Assembly (NCBI GenBank): GCA_026122225.1
Contig: JANEZZ010001951.1
Span: 496,001 to 560,000, forward strand
Direction of reading: 5' to 3'
DNA from: Heloderma charlesbogerti
Taxonomy: Eukaryota > Chordata > Lepidosauria > Squamata > Helodermatidae
Length of the DNA stretch: 64,000 nt
The notes under the pieces are model-generated. The model ran no database searches, was not told where the DNA came from, and saw only the letters and a list, made by a program, of their open reading frames with translations. Position 1 is the stretch's first letter. Each line of letters begins with the position of its first letter. This document shows positions 23,196 to 33,155 of this stretch, piece by piece. Both the position numbers and the translations under genes were made by a program.

Positions 23196-23294
23196 TTATC
23201 ATACAATCCTATGCATGTTTACTCAGAAGTCAGTCCCACTACGTTCAGTTGCCAATTGAACCCAGGTAAGTGTGCGTAGGACTGCAGCCTTAGC
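23196..23294. repeat. Palindromic MITE, AATCCTATGCATG family, nested
   Basis: ACAATCCTATGCATGTTTAC and GTGTGCGTAGGACTGCAGCC form the two ends. Lies inside the hAT-like element. Confidence 0.7.
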
Positions 23295-23779
23295 TGCCTT
23301 CCCAAGATCTCTGTAAATTTAATTCGAAATAAACACCCATTGGATTGCACTGTTAATTCTTGAACATTAATTTCTACAGTAAGCAGAATGCCAAATGCAA
23401 CCTGCTCTGTCACCTACACTTTTTGGTACAAGGTTGGCCTGTATCTGAGCAAACAAACGCTGGTGGAGGGAAGGGAAACAGAAAAAAAACCCAGTTCCGG
23501 GGAGAGGAGAAAGAAAGAGTGTGTGTGTGTGTGCGTGCGGTTCAGTCCAGCTGGGTGTGTGGACGTGTCTGTTGGAGGGGGAGGGGGAGATATAATGAAG
23601 GTGCTTAGGGAAGGCTAGTGGGTCATGTTGAGGCGCTAAGGGAGTGTGCAAGGGGGCTGTTTAAATGGGAAGGGATCTGTCCATGAGGGCTGAGTGGAGA
23701 GGGTGAAGCTTCCATAGAGTATCATGTTTTGAAAACCTAAAATGTTTGTGTTTGAGTGAGTGGGTGGGTGAAAAAGATT

Positions 23780-24765
23780 TTGTTGTTGTTTATTCATTCA
23801 GTCGCTTCCGACTCTCCATGACTTCATGGACCAGCCCATGCCAGAGCTTCCTGTCGGCTGTAGCCACCCCCAGCTCCCCCAAGGTTGAGTCCATCACCTC
23901 CAGAATGGACTCCTTCCATCTTGCCCTTGGTCGGCCCCTCTTCCTTTTGCCTTCCACTTTCCCTAGCATCAGCATCTTCTCCAGGGTATCCTGTCTTCTC
24001 ATTATGTGGCCAAAGGACTTCAGTTTTGCCTTTACTATCATTCCCTCAAGTGAGCAGTCTGGCTTGATTTCCTGGAGGATGGATTGGTTTGATCTTCTTG
24101 CAGTCCAAGGCATTCTCAGAATTTTCCTCCAGCACCACAGTTCAAAAGCATCTATCTTCCTTCGCTCAGCCTTCCTTATGGTCCAACTCTCGCAGCCATA
24201 GGTTACTACGGGGAATACCATTGCTTTAACTATGCGGACCTTTGTTGTCAGTGTGATGTCTCTGCTGTTCACTATTTTATCAAGATTTGTCATTGCTGTC
24301 CTCCCAAGAAGTAAACATCTTCTGATTTCCTGGCTGCAGTCAGCATCTGCAGTAATCTTTGCGCCTAGAAAGACAAAGTCTGTCACTGCCTCCATGTTTT
24401 CTCCCTCTATTTGCCAGTTATCAATCAAGCTGGTTGCCATAATCTTGGTTTTTTTGAGGTTTAACTGCAACCCAGCTTTTGCACTTTCTTCTTTCACCTT
24501 CGTCATGAGGTTCCTCAGCTTCTCCTCACTTTCAGCCATCAAAGTGGTATCATCTGCATATCGGAGATTGTTAATGTTTCTTCCAGTGATTTTACCTCCA
24601 GCCTTGGCTTCATCAAGCCCAGCACGTCGCATGATGTGTTCTACGTACAGGTTGAATGGGTAGGGTGAGAGTATACAACCCTGCCGTACTCCTTTCCCAA
24701 TCTTAAACCAGTCCGTTGATCCGTGGAACACCCCTGAATTTTTTCTCAGGCATCCAATTGAAATA
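23780..24765 (-). mobile_element. BovB/RTE LINE, 5'-truncated
   Basis: Minus-strand LINE whose 3' end lies at the left, with a CAACAACAA-type tail and the short BovB 3' UTR (complement of CATTCAGTCGCTTCCGACTC). It contains only the C-terminal half of ORF2; the endonuclease and the first part of the reverse transcriptase are missing. Inserted within the hAT-like element at 22817-24914. The left-hand sequence is close to the BovB termini familiar from ruminants and squamates. The 5' boundary is estimated. Confidence 0.88.
23790..24731 (-). CDS. BovB LINE reverse transcriptase, C-terminal 313 residues (uninterrupted)
   Basis: An open frame of 313 codons encoding the finger/palm end of an RTE-clade reverse transcriptase and the C-terminal region. 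Visible motifs: IGKGVRQGCILSP (residues 11-23), catalytic YADD (58-61), FLGAKIT, YGCESWTI, ELWCWRKILRMPWT and GRPRARW near the end. The first Met is only the first ATG after the truncation; homology begins at about the Thr-Asp-Trp-Phe motif. Absence of stops over 940 bases suggests a fairly young insertion, but the upstream domains are missing so it cannot act alone. Similarity to bovine BovB is striking and consistent with the known squamate-ruminant horizontal transfer. Confidence 0.9.
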   Translation of the reverse strand: MFHGSTDWFKIGKGVRQGCILSPYPFNLYVEHIMRRAGLDEAKAGGKITGRNINNLRYADDTTLMAESEEKLRNLMTKVKEESAKAGLQLNLKKTKIMATSLIDNWQIEGENMEAVTDFVFLGAKITADADCSQEIRRCLLLGRTAMTNLDKIVNSRDITLTTKVRIVKAMVFPVVTYGCESWTIRKAERRKIDAFELWCWRKILRMPWTARRSNQSILQEIKPDCSLEGMIVKAKLKSFGHIMRRQDTLEKMLMLGKVEGKRKRGRPRARWKESILEVMDSTLGELGVATADRKLWHGLVHEVMESRKRLNE

Positions 24766-25017
24766 CCTTACTCTGCAGCCTTACTCTCAGCTGCACTGTT
24801 TTTGGATCCCAGTTGAAGGCTGTATAGCTTACAAGGTCGTACATCTGAGAAGGGGGCGTGGCTGTGAGGGTCACGAAGGGACCCTGCACTTCTGAATTTG
24901 CCACTACACTACTGACCACAACTGTAGACCAGGAATAAAAAAGTGAGCTGCTGCAAAGTGGCTGCAAAGCAAACAGATACAGACCACTTAGGCAAGCAAA
25001 GCAAGCCAGGTTAAGAC

Positions 25018-25256
25018 CTGAGCTAGATCTATACTAGTGCTTTTTATTGGTATTGAAGTGCACTGATAACTGTTGGGGCACATTATGCATTCCATATACC
25101 ACTTTTCTAGCATTATTTCCCACTTTTTATTCCATGTTATCCAAGATACCACAACAGATGTCATTGTGAGCACTATGAGGTATAAATGTGCAAGAGAGAT
25201 GTACTGTTAACAGGATGGGATTGTATCAATATGATGCAAGGCATAGATCTAGCCCT
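25018..25256. mobile_element. Short inverted-repeat element (GCTAGATCTATAC ends)
   Basis: Left end AGCTAGATCTATACTAG and right end GCATAGATCTAGCCC are inverted. It abuts the next element, sharing the AGATCTAGCCC junction. No coding capacity. Confidence 0.5.
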
Positions 25257-26280
25257 GGGGTCAATCTGCACTGCTAATTTAATGCAGATGGGGAGCAGTT
25301 TGCAGTCATTTGTGACACATAATGTTGTCGCCAGTCGGCAGCAACTTCGCAGATTCCCTCCAGAAAAGGCGCATTTTTGCAGAGTACTTTTAGCCCATCC
25401 ACCCTTAATGTGGCTCCCATGCAGTTCACCCGTTGTGTGCCTCATTCCTCCAGATTGAATCCGGCATGATAGGTGTGCCCAGGGGTGTGTCTTTCACCTG
25501 ACTGTGACCTTGGTCAAGCAGTGGGGCTGTCCCCCCCCCCATGGTTGTGCTTTTCCACTATTTTGCGGTAGCCTGTGTGGATACAGGCCAGGTTTCTGTA
25601 CTTTGCCACTCACTGTAATTCATTCTTCTTTCCTTCTCCACCCCTCCGAAGTAAACAATCTGGGTTTAGCTGCCTAATTTTCTAAAATTGCTAAATCTCC
25701 AAGTCTCTAAATCACTAAACCTCCCGAATCCTTAAATCGCTATAGCACTAAATCTCTATACCACTAACTCACCATACAGCTAAATCACTATAGCACTAAA
25801 TCACTATAGCACTAAATCGCTATACTGCTACGTCGCCATACAGCTAAATCACTATAGCACTAAATCACTATACCGCTTTAACAATATGGTGATATACTGT
25901 GGTTCCGTATCCACGATATTGCTGCATGGTTTCATCTCGCACTAGGGACATAGGAGTCTCATTTCTGTGAAGACTGGCAGACTGTGGAGACTGGCAAGCA
26001 TGCTAGATGGTGGGATGTAGGGAAAATTCCAAAGAAAAGGCTTTCCTCCTTTTCTCTGGATGCCTGATATCCCTTATAATACATTTCCTTTCCCTGAGCA
26101 GGGGAAAGAGGGGCACAGGGACCAAGCTTCTCATTCCTGGTTGATGATGTTCATTTCAACTGGTGGGACTCTGCCCAGCCCACCCAAAATAAGGCAGATT
26201 AGAGTGCCTTGTTCAGGAACAAGTAGAGAAAAGCTGAAAGCAATTCTCAATAGGTTTCCATGAAGATGGCCCCTAAGTCT
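25253..26280. mobile_element. 1.0 kb inverted-repeat element, copy B
   Basis: Left end TGGGGTCAATCTGCACTGC and right end CCATGAAGATGGCCCCTAAG. The latter is a good inverted match to the left end of copy A (CTAGAGCCAATCTACATGG). Outer portions align with copy A at 18396-19866. The middle carries an octamer satellite (25672-25885) with no counterpart of equal length in copy A. No transposase frame. Confidence 0.65.
25672..25885. repeat. Satellite with 8-bp unit CTAWANCA
   Basis: Octamers such as CTAAATCA and CTATAGCA alternate in register for over 20 units. A longer block starting CCATACAG recurs exactly 64 bases apart (25772 and 25836), so there is a higher-order period of eight units. Left units are more diverged than the centre. 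Confidence 0.85.
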
Positions 26281-26475
26281 AAACAAACAGATCATTATGT
26301 AGTAAACCTGTTCCTGGATTGCACCACTGTTCTTTGTTTGAACCAATCCAACCTTCTTCAAACCTAATGTGAGGACTAGTAATTTCCTGGCTAGCTCAAA
26401 TGGCTCAAATTAATTTGTTTAGAATTGCCATGTCCCGTATTTTGACATGCCATTCTCTGATTTTCGGTATCTGAT
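26281..26475. other. No recognised feature
   Basis: Unassigned sequence between the inverted-repeat element and a CCTT tract. Confidence 0.4.
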
Positions 26476-26625
26476 TCTTTCCTTCCTTCCTTCCTTCCTT
26501 TCTATATCAACCAATAACTGAAGCTCTCTGTGCAGTTCACAAAAATGAAAACCACAAGGTACAGCATAAAATGATATAAAACATAAAAGCTTAAAACTAC
26601 AATATAAAAGTACAACTGATTCTTA
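26476..26625 (-). mobile_element. (CCTT)n and LINE 3' terminus fragment
   Basis: A CCTT tract at 26476-26501 adjoins a minus-strand LINE terminus. CAATAACTGAAGCTCTCTGT, GCAGTTCACAAAAATGAAAA and ACATAAAAGCTTAAAACTAC parallel the L2-like end at 59270-59390 base by base. Confidence 0.6.
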
Positions 26626-27734
26626 TTTTCACTGCAGCCATGAGGATTAGAAGCTCATTTATTAAATAAAGGCTGAGATGCTCTATGTCTAGATTCTAAC
26701 TAGGTTGGATGCTATGAAAGCTACTATGGAGGCTACATATGTTGTGTTCTCTGTGCTGAGCTATTTCACAGTTCTTGCAGTGCGGATACTTCTGAATACT
26801 GCTAGTGGATGAATATAGGGTGAAGGGAGACAACCTATAATTAAAAGGAAACAGGCTTGCTATAAAGGCACACATTCATGCCTAGAGCTGTGCTTCCCCT
26901 GCTCCCATTTCACTGCCTGCAGAGCACCATTGATTCAAAACCTAAGGGTCAGAGGTCAATACAGCCCTAACTGTTTTGATCTTAGCTAGGATCAACTTGA
27001 TTTCTTAGGTAGGATGAGCTGTTTTAATAATACAGTATTTAATAACACAGTATGCTTTCTTTACAGTTACTGGCCAAGCACAATATGAATATATTGTTTG
27101 TTAAATAAATGTTGTGAGAAGGACTTGCTTTTTCATCCCATCCATGCCAAGAAATGAATAATTAGTGGCTTGCTGCCAGGCAGGATGCTTTCTGCCCCCT
27201 CCCTCCCATTTTTGGCAACCTTGGAGCTTATAGACTAGAGTAATGCATCTGGCTTTGGTGCTGAAGACTCCATTGAAAGAATACAGGATTATTCTGAGTA
27301 TAGATATGTTTATCATTTGGACTCTGTAATGGCTGCCCTTTGGTAGGTGCAAGTGATCAACTGATGCTGGCTCTCTGGGCTGGTTCATATACATTACCCT
27401 CTTAATGAAGGAACATATGCGATGTTCCATACCACCTGTAACCAAGCCTGCCTATGCCACTTCCCGCAGCCAATAAAGACAGAGACCACTGGAGAGGCTC
27501 TCCTAAGCACTTTCCCAACACTCCTAGTGAGAAGAGACCCACAGCACAAATTTAGGAGCTTGGCGTGAGCAGATAACTTGCTTTGCTACTAATAGTACCT
27601 TCCTGATCTTCCCTGAAGAGACAAATGGGGAGACTCCCTCTTCCCAACTGCTTAAAGACAATTATTCCCAGTCAGAGAGCAAGAAAACCCTTATTATGAT
27701 GGAGAAAGGCTTGAAAGTGTGTGGGTAATACCTG
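26626..27734. other. No recognised feature
   Basis: Unassigned sequence. Around 27490-27734 it may be decayed upstream L2, but I could not establish this. Confidence 0.4.
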
Positions 27735-28475
27735 AAGAAAACTCAATAGCTGATCATTTGGATCTATTCCAATGCTGGTTCAGACCTGGTTTGGGGGCTG
27801 AAACAGTCTTGGTTATCCTAGTAGATGACTCATGCCAGGGAATGATGGGTGTGTGTGTGCATGCACGCAACCCTGTTGGTTCTCCTGGACCTCTCATTGG
27901 CTTTCGATATCATCAAACATGGTACCCTTCTGGATTGTTTATCTGGGCTGGGCATAGGGGGCATACTGTTATAGTGGTTCTGGTCCTTCCTGGATGAACA
28001 ATCTCAGAAGGTGGTGCTTGTAGACTTCTGCTCCACCTCGTAGCCATTGGCTTATGGGGTGTTGCAGGGAGGGCTGGCCCTACCATTAGGCAGAGGGAAG
28101 CAGTTGCCTCAGGAGGCAGATGCTGGGAGGCAGCAGCAAGGTATTGGAGGAAAGACCTGTGTGCCATGTGACCTGCTGTGTGCTTCCTAACTTAGCCAGC
28201 TGCCTTCAGGTGGAGTGGAGGATGCTGTCCCATCACCAATGCCAAAGGAAGATTCAATTGCCAGTCCAGTTGGCTTTTGTACATGGAAAGGGAGGAGGCA
28301 CCATCTTGTCCTTCACCTCAGGAAGCAACATGTCTTGGGCCACCCCTGGTCATAGGGTTCCATCTTGTCCCCTGTGCTTTTCAACATCTACATGAAACTG
28401 CTGGAGGAAGTCATTTGGTTGGGTAGCCATGTGTTCTACTTTACAGAAGATAGTCCTCTCTTTGAAGTCGTCCTC
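27735..28475 (+). mobile_element. Decayed L2 LINE fragment split by a hAT element
   Basis: Conceptual translation of the left part gives Asp-Leu-Phe-Gln ... Phe-Arg-Pro-Gly-Leu-Gly-Ala-Glu-Thr ... Leu-Val-Asp-Asp, the L2 reverse transcriptase block preceding the Ser-Ala-Phe-Asp motif. The right part (28349 onward) resumes with GTTCCATCTTGTCCCC and CAACATCTACATGAAACTGC (L2 Ser-Ile-Leu-Ser-Pro ... Phe-Asn-Ile-Tyr-Met-Lys). The interruption at 28069-28348 falls inside the Gly-Val-Pro-Gln-Gly motif. Stops and shifts throughout; non-functional. Confidence 0.75.
28069..28348. mobile_element. hAT-type element, CAGGGCTGGCC family, copy 2
   Basis: Begins GAGGGCTGGCCCTACCATTA and ends GGGCCACCCCTG. 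It splits an L2 frame, and flanks gttgcagg (28061-28068) and gtcatagg (28349-28356) differ only by transitions, as expected for an aged 8-bp duplication of an L2 GT(C/T)GCAGG site. Confidence 0.8.
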
Positions 28476-28669
28476 TCTTTGAAGGACTGTCCAGTCTGAG
28501 TCTGTTTTAAAGATAAAGAACCATAAAAAGGGAGAACAGGGGCCTTGAAGTTGCCCATCAACAGCATCTGGAAAGCAGACTGAGACACCTAGTCACAGCT
28601 TCTTCCACTATGGTAAAATATTTTGTATTTCTATTTAAATTGTAATTATTTCTAAATTTGCATCTCTAT

Positions 28670-28722
28670 CATCCATCCATCCATCCATCCATCCATCTAT
28701 CTATCTATCTATCTATCTATCT
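28670..28722. repeat. (ATCC)n(CTAT)n tetranucleotide tract
   Basis: About seven ATCC units followed by six CTAT units. Confidence 0.95.
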
Positions 28723-28817
28723 ACACATGCAAATTTTATGCAAGTCGGTGTCCTCTTTCTTGGTGATGCATTTTCTCTTTTTTGGCAATCTGTAAGTAGC
28801 CACCCTATCATTGAGAG

Positions 28818-28925
28818 GTAAGCACTGAAATGCCATCACTATGTGGATGACATTCAGCTGTACCTCTTGTTTCCATCTAATGATCCTAGGGAGGCTGTAG
28901 AACTCTTGCACTGGAATCTGGAAGT
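28818..28925 (+). pseudogene. L2 reverse transcriptase catalytic-motif fragment
   Basis: Translation gives HYVDDIQLYL followed by Pro-Ser-Asn-Asp-Pro-Arg-Glu-Ala-Val-Glu, a degraded form of the L2 catalytic block (QYADDTQLYL in the copy at 42240-44205). Probably part of the same original insertion as 27735-28475, separated by later sequence. Confidence 0.65.
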
Positions 28926-28934
28926 AGACACGAC

Positions 28935-29100
28935 AGATTTTTTTCTCCTTAACAGATTTTCTTCAGTAAGAAAAAAATGGAAGAAGCAGTGGGAAAATAC
29001 ATGAGGGTTATAAGTGGAAGATGGTGTTGTCTGGACCTCTGCAAAATTCTGTGAATGAGGCAGGGCCATGGCACATTAAAAGTCTTGTCTGAAAGCATCC
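28935..29100. mobile_element. GGGTGCTTCCAGAC-family element, right part
   Basis: CAGTAAGAAAAAAATGGAAG, AAGTGGAAGATGGTG and AAAATTCTGTGAATGAGGCA as in the copy at 9139-9373, ending GTCTGAAAGCATCC. The left end is missing. Confidence 0.6.
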
Positions 29101-30516
29101 TTCGTCTCAATAAGGCCATCTTTATGTTCCTGTCATCTTCTACACTCTAAGCATGTTCAAACCACTAAATGGGGTGCCATGTCCCCCCCCCCCACATCTG
29201 TAGAGAAGATTGCTCTGGTTGGGCTAAGTTGATAGATGTGGACTTTAAGTAAAGGATTATTTCACAATGCTTTTAAAATGAATGCTCATTTCCACAAATA
29301 TTTACTTTTCTCAGAAGCGTCATAACAGTAAAATCTAAAAAGCCTGAAGCACTGTGGGATAATATAAAGGAAAGGACAGTTATCGGGGGCAGGGGCGGGG
29401 GAGGAATTGTTGGAAGTTATTTGTTTTGTATTACTAATGTTGATGCACTAAAGAATAGTTGCAGTATAAATGTTAAACAATGCTATCTGTTGTCTAATAG
29501 AAAAGGTACTTGGAAATAGGCCACAAAGAAGACTTGCAAATATGCCAGAAGGTGGGGGGGGGGTGTAAAGAGAATTTTGTTTTACCTACTGCTTTGCTAT
29601 ATGACATGTTGTGGGGTTCCTCTGCTCTCCCAGTCCTTTTTAAATTATCTTTTAACACCAACAGCTTCTTCAGATGTCCAAACCTCTTCCTCTCAATTAA
29701 CACTTAGCTGAGGCGGATGGTATGTTTCCTAAACCCGCTCAGGAATGACAGGAAAAACAACCTTCATGGCATTGTGTCCCAGGACACCACAGCGGGGAAT
29801 GCATGTGCTGCAACAGACTTCAAACCAGACCTAGAAGGAAGTATTTTGCGAAGCCAAGGCCTTGTTTATGCTGAAGCAGCGAGCCTTGGTTGGGGCTGTA
29901 CCACTTCAGTCCGAAGGTGGGCGCCTACATGACTGATTACGCCGCCACACAAGACCAATGTTCTGAACAAAGAAACTAGATGTCATGGGAAAGGATCTAG
30001 CGTAACTTTTTCCCAGACATAGTATATTTCTACATGTTTCGACTAGGAGCCATCAGCATGGCAGACAGCACAGGCCTAGTGTGGTTTGCAGGCATGAAGA
30101 AGAGTGATTCAGTGCAGCTGACACTCAGAAAACCTTCCTCCTGGAAGCACCTCAATTGGCTTCCCTTTTGGGCATCTGTACAATTAAAGGCACACCCACC
30201 ATATCTTTCAAAGAAGGCAAACTGGTAAATTAGAATGGATCTAGCACCCTGAATTGTTGTCAGACCAGAACGTCTTGTAAGAGTTCAGCTCATCTACAAG
30301 TTAACTTAGGATATGCCGTAAAGCTGGAGACAGACATTAATTTTTTATTCATAAAAATATCAAGTTACAAAGGGAAGGATTCAACAGTGCCTCTGCGCCA
30401 TTCTCTAAGTTACCTTTAGTAATGATTGTTTTTCACAACAATTCACAACGTACAATACAAATACCAAACAAAATACACCTCCCACCTGGCTATTGTCCTT
30501 GTCCTATTACATTGAG
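29101..30516. other. No recognised feature
   Basis: Short homopolymer runs (C near 29184, G near 29394 and 29552). No family recognised and no exon-like frame. Confidence 0.4.
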
Positions 30517-30845
30517 CAGTGCTGGCTCCAGGTTTTTGAGGGCCCTTGGGTAAGGCCTCCTCAATAGGCTCTGTCCCTCAGTGAGTCTACCTTCTCACCG
30601 CCATTGTCATCAGCTCCTTTTGCTCCTCCTCCTCTTCCTCATCAATGCTACCACTTCCTTGCTTGGCAGGCAGTGAGCAAGTAGGCCGTGGCATCTACTC
30701 CTCCTCCTTCTCACCACCATTGTTGTCAAGACCAGAGCAAGAGGCAGGTGAACAAGCAGGTTGCAATGGTGAAGAGGAGCAGTGGGTTCCTGTCCATGTG
30801 GGCCCTCAACAGGTGCCCGACCATGCCTACCCTTGATGCCTACCA
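30517..30845. mobile_element. hAT-like repeat, CAGYGCTGGCTCCAGG family, copy 1
   Basis: Collinear with 41079-41415: both start CAG(T/C)GCTGGCTCCAGG, pass through CCCTCAGTGAGTCT and GCTCCTCCTCCTC, share GAACAAGCAGGTTGCAATGG and end near ACCATGCCTACCCTTG. The interior is CTC-rich, so frames there are low-complexity artefacts. Duplication not clear. Confidence 0.6.
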
Positions 30846-30918
30846 TGCCTACCCTGACACTGATCCCCAAACTGGGCAAATTAAAAAACACAGGCCTGTA
30901 GCAAGGTTTTTCCTAGGC

Positions 30919-31003
30919 TAGCCTTCCACAGCTGGGTGCCCTCCAGATGTGTTGGACTGCAAATCCCATCATCCCCAGTCAACATCAGGAAGGGTGGCCG
31001 AGG
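30919..31003. repeat. Half of a CTCCAGATG-family MITE
   Basis: GTGCCCTCCAGATGTGTTGG, then ACTGCAAATCCCATCATCCC. The right arm is absent. Confidence 0.55.
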
Positions 31004-31424
31004 CCAAAGGAAGAGAGGGAAGTGGAGTGTGTAGAGGCTGGGTTGTACTTAAGGTTGTACTTAAGGGCACAGTGCAGGGTTAATTCACTGTACCTGAATA
31101 CAAACAACACAATTTCGACACCCCCCCTCCTATATTGGATCATATAAATCAATTTTAGCATTATTTATATAGTTCATAGTTTCCATAGCTATTTTCTCAT
31201 TGTTAGAGATTTGTTCTTCCATTTTTGTGCTACATGGCTATATGTTTCCCATAAAGGTCCAGTGATCTATTTTGAAAGATTCTAAAAGTGAAATCCCTAG
31301 ACTGAGATCCTAACCTGTTCCAAACTTTAATAATGCAATTCACTATTATATTCCCATTATCCTTAACTTCCTTCAGACATTCTCTTGTCCAGGTGAGGGA
31401 TTTCAACAAACATTCTTGCTCTTG

Positions 31425-31559
31425 AAGGGGTGGGCAACTTGTGGCTCTCCAGATATTCTGTCCTACAACTCCCATGATTCCTCACCATTCCTACACTGGC
31501 TAGGGCTGATGGGAGTTGTAGGCCAAAACATCTGGAGGACAATAAGTTGTCCACCCCTG
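31425..31559. mobile_element. hAT-type MITE, CTCCAGATG family
   Basis: Ends AGGGGTGGGCAACTTGTGG and ATAAGTTGTCCACCCCTG are inverted. The arms include TCTCCAGATATTCTGTCC and GGCCAAAACATCTGGAGGAC. Confidence 0.7.
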
Positions 31560-31863
31560 AATCAACCACCCTCCCGATGATCATAGTTTTTAAGATAGTC
31601 AAAAATGTTTTCAGAAGAGGATCACTTTCGATAGTGTCCTCACGGATTTCTTTTGTCGCACAGCTGACTTTGGATAAACAGGTTTTTGAAACAATACAAA
31701 AACCTGCAAATCCAGACATGGAAGTGGGATAAGTGGAGACACCACAAGTATTTATTTTGCTTTCAAACTGCCTTGAACTCTCTGGGGGAAAAACAAATGA
31801 TTGCCCGTCTCCAGCCTTAGCTTTGTTAAGCGTCCATTTGCATGTTGTTTGTGCTTAGACCTA

Positions 31864-32192
31864 GGGTGGCCACTTATGTATTGCCAAAAAAGAGGAAACA
31901 CATCACCAAAAAAGAGGACACAGATGTGCATAAAATGTGCATTTGCTCATTTATACATGTAGGTCCAAATTTGGAAATAATTATTATCATGTAAATAGAA
32001 ATGCAATACAGCTCACCGTAGTAGTAGAGCCTGCGACCAGGTGACCTGTGTGCCTGTTCAGACTGCTGTCCAGGTGGTAACTTCAAAGCCCTTGCTCTCC
32101 CTTCCTATGGTTCTTGATTTTTAAATGGGAGTTGGATTTAACAGCCTTCAAACAGATGACGGTCCTCTGTAAAGTAGGAGACATGGTCACCC
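31864..32192. mobile_element. Mariner-like MITE (GGGTGRCCA ends, TA target)
   Basis: Element of 329 bp with ends GGGTGGCCACTTATG and GACATGGTCACCC, flanked on both sides by TA (31862-31863 and 32193-32194). The second copy at 49528-51668 has the same ends and TA flanks. Interior blocks such as ACATCACCAAAAAAGAGGAC are shared. TA flanks suggest Tc1/mariner; no transposase frame. Confidence 0.75.
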
Positions 32193-32194
32193 TA

Positions 32195-32863
32195 GAACTT
32201 GCAAACAAAACAGAAAGATATCATGTTCAGTGGGGTTTACTCACATTTAAGTGCACACAGGATTTTTAAAATCCTTTTTTATTTTACTTTTATTTTCCAT
32301 CTATTATTCTGTATGATAAAATATATAATCTGACTGCAATTCTTAAAAAAATCCACGGGTGGAGAGTTTGGCGTCAGGATGAGGGCCTGCAAATTTACCT
32401 CCAGTTTTTCAAATGTTACAAGTATGCAAAGGGCTCCTTAAGATGCAGCCTTTTGGAGTCAATACCAGCATTTGCACCAGTCAGCAAAACTCTGCTGAAG
32501 GGAGTGGTGTCAAGCTGATGTCTGCCAGCTGTGGATCTGGATTAAAGCCTACATAATTAAACATTCCATGGGGGACAACTTTTGCAAGAGTGGCAATTCT
32601 CTAGCCACAGAATCTTGGAGAAATTCCAGTTTTGGTAACCTTGAACTTTTAACAGAACTTGATACTTCTCGTTCCTGTTTTCATACCCTTGTATTGTGCA
32701 TGCGTCTCTTTGGGGTCTGTGCGGTTAGTATCATTATATACCTTTGTCAGTAGGTGGCACTGGAATTAGTTGTATCTGGGTGGATTCAGGAATTTCCTGT
32801 TGGTGTTCTGGTCTTGGAGAGAAACACTGAAGTTCTTGTCTAGGTTTCTCACTGGTTAAGGCT
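32195..32863. other. No recognised feature
   Basis: Unassigned sequence between two mobile elements. Confidence 0.4.
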
Positions 32864-33155
32864 GGGTCTCCAATGTGGTGCCATGGGCTCCTCTCTTGAC
32901 ACTCAGCATGCCCCTCCCCCTCCTAGAATCATAGAATAGCAGGGTTGGAAGGGGCCTACAAGACCATCGAGTCCAACCCCCTGCTCAATGCAGGAATCCA
33001 AGTCAGAGCATCCCTGACAGATGGCTGTCCAGCCTTGTCTTGAATGCCTCCAATGTGGGAGAGCCCACTACCTCCCCAGGTAATTGGTTCCATCGTTATA
33101 TTGCTCTAACAGTCAGGAAGTTTTTCCTGATGTTCAGCCGGAATCTGGCTTCCTG

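Larger units (their letters stand above)
22817..24914. mobile_element. 2.1 kb hAT-like element with exact TSD, containing a BovB LINE
   Basis: Ends CAGCGGTGTAGTGG (22817) and CCACTACACTACTG (to 24914) are 14-bp inverted repeats with two transitions. They are bounded by an exact 8-bp duplication accacaac (22809-22816 and 24915-24922), the hAT hallmark. The interior has a GC-rich block (about 22850-23145, with CpG, CTG and G runs), a palindromic MITE (23196-23294) and a BovB LINE (23780-24765). Without those insertions it is about 1 kb. No hAT transposase frame was found, so it is non-autonomous. Confidence 0.87.

Noticed and set aside
22840..23259. GC-rich 139-codon frame as a CpG-island first exon
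   Set aside because: The block lies inside a transposon bounded by exact 8-bp duplications, and the frame crosses CTG and G runs. Capture of host sequence remains possible and is listed under findings.
24232..24663. 143-codon plus-strand frame
   Set aside because: Antisense shadow of the BovB reverse transcriptase.
25672..25885. CRISPR-like array
   Set aside because: Units are contiguous 8-mers without spacers, in vertebrate DNA inside a transposon.
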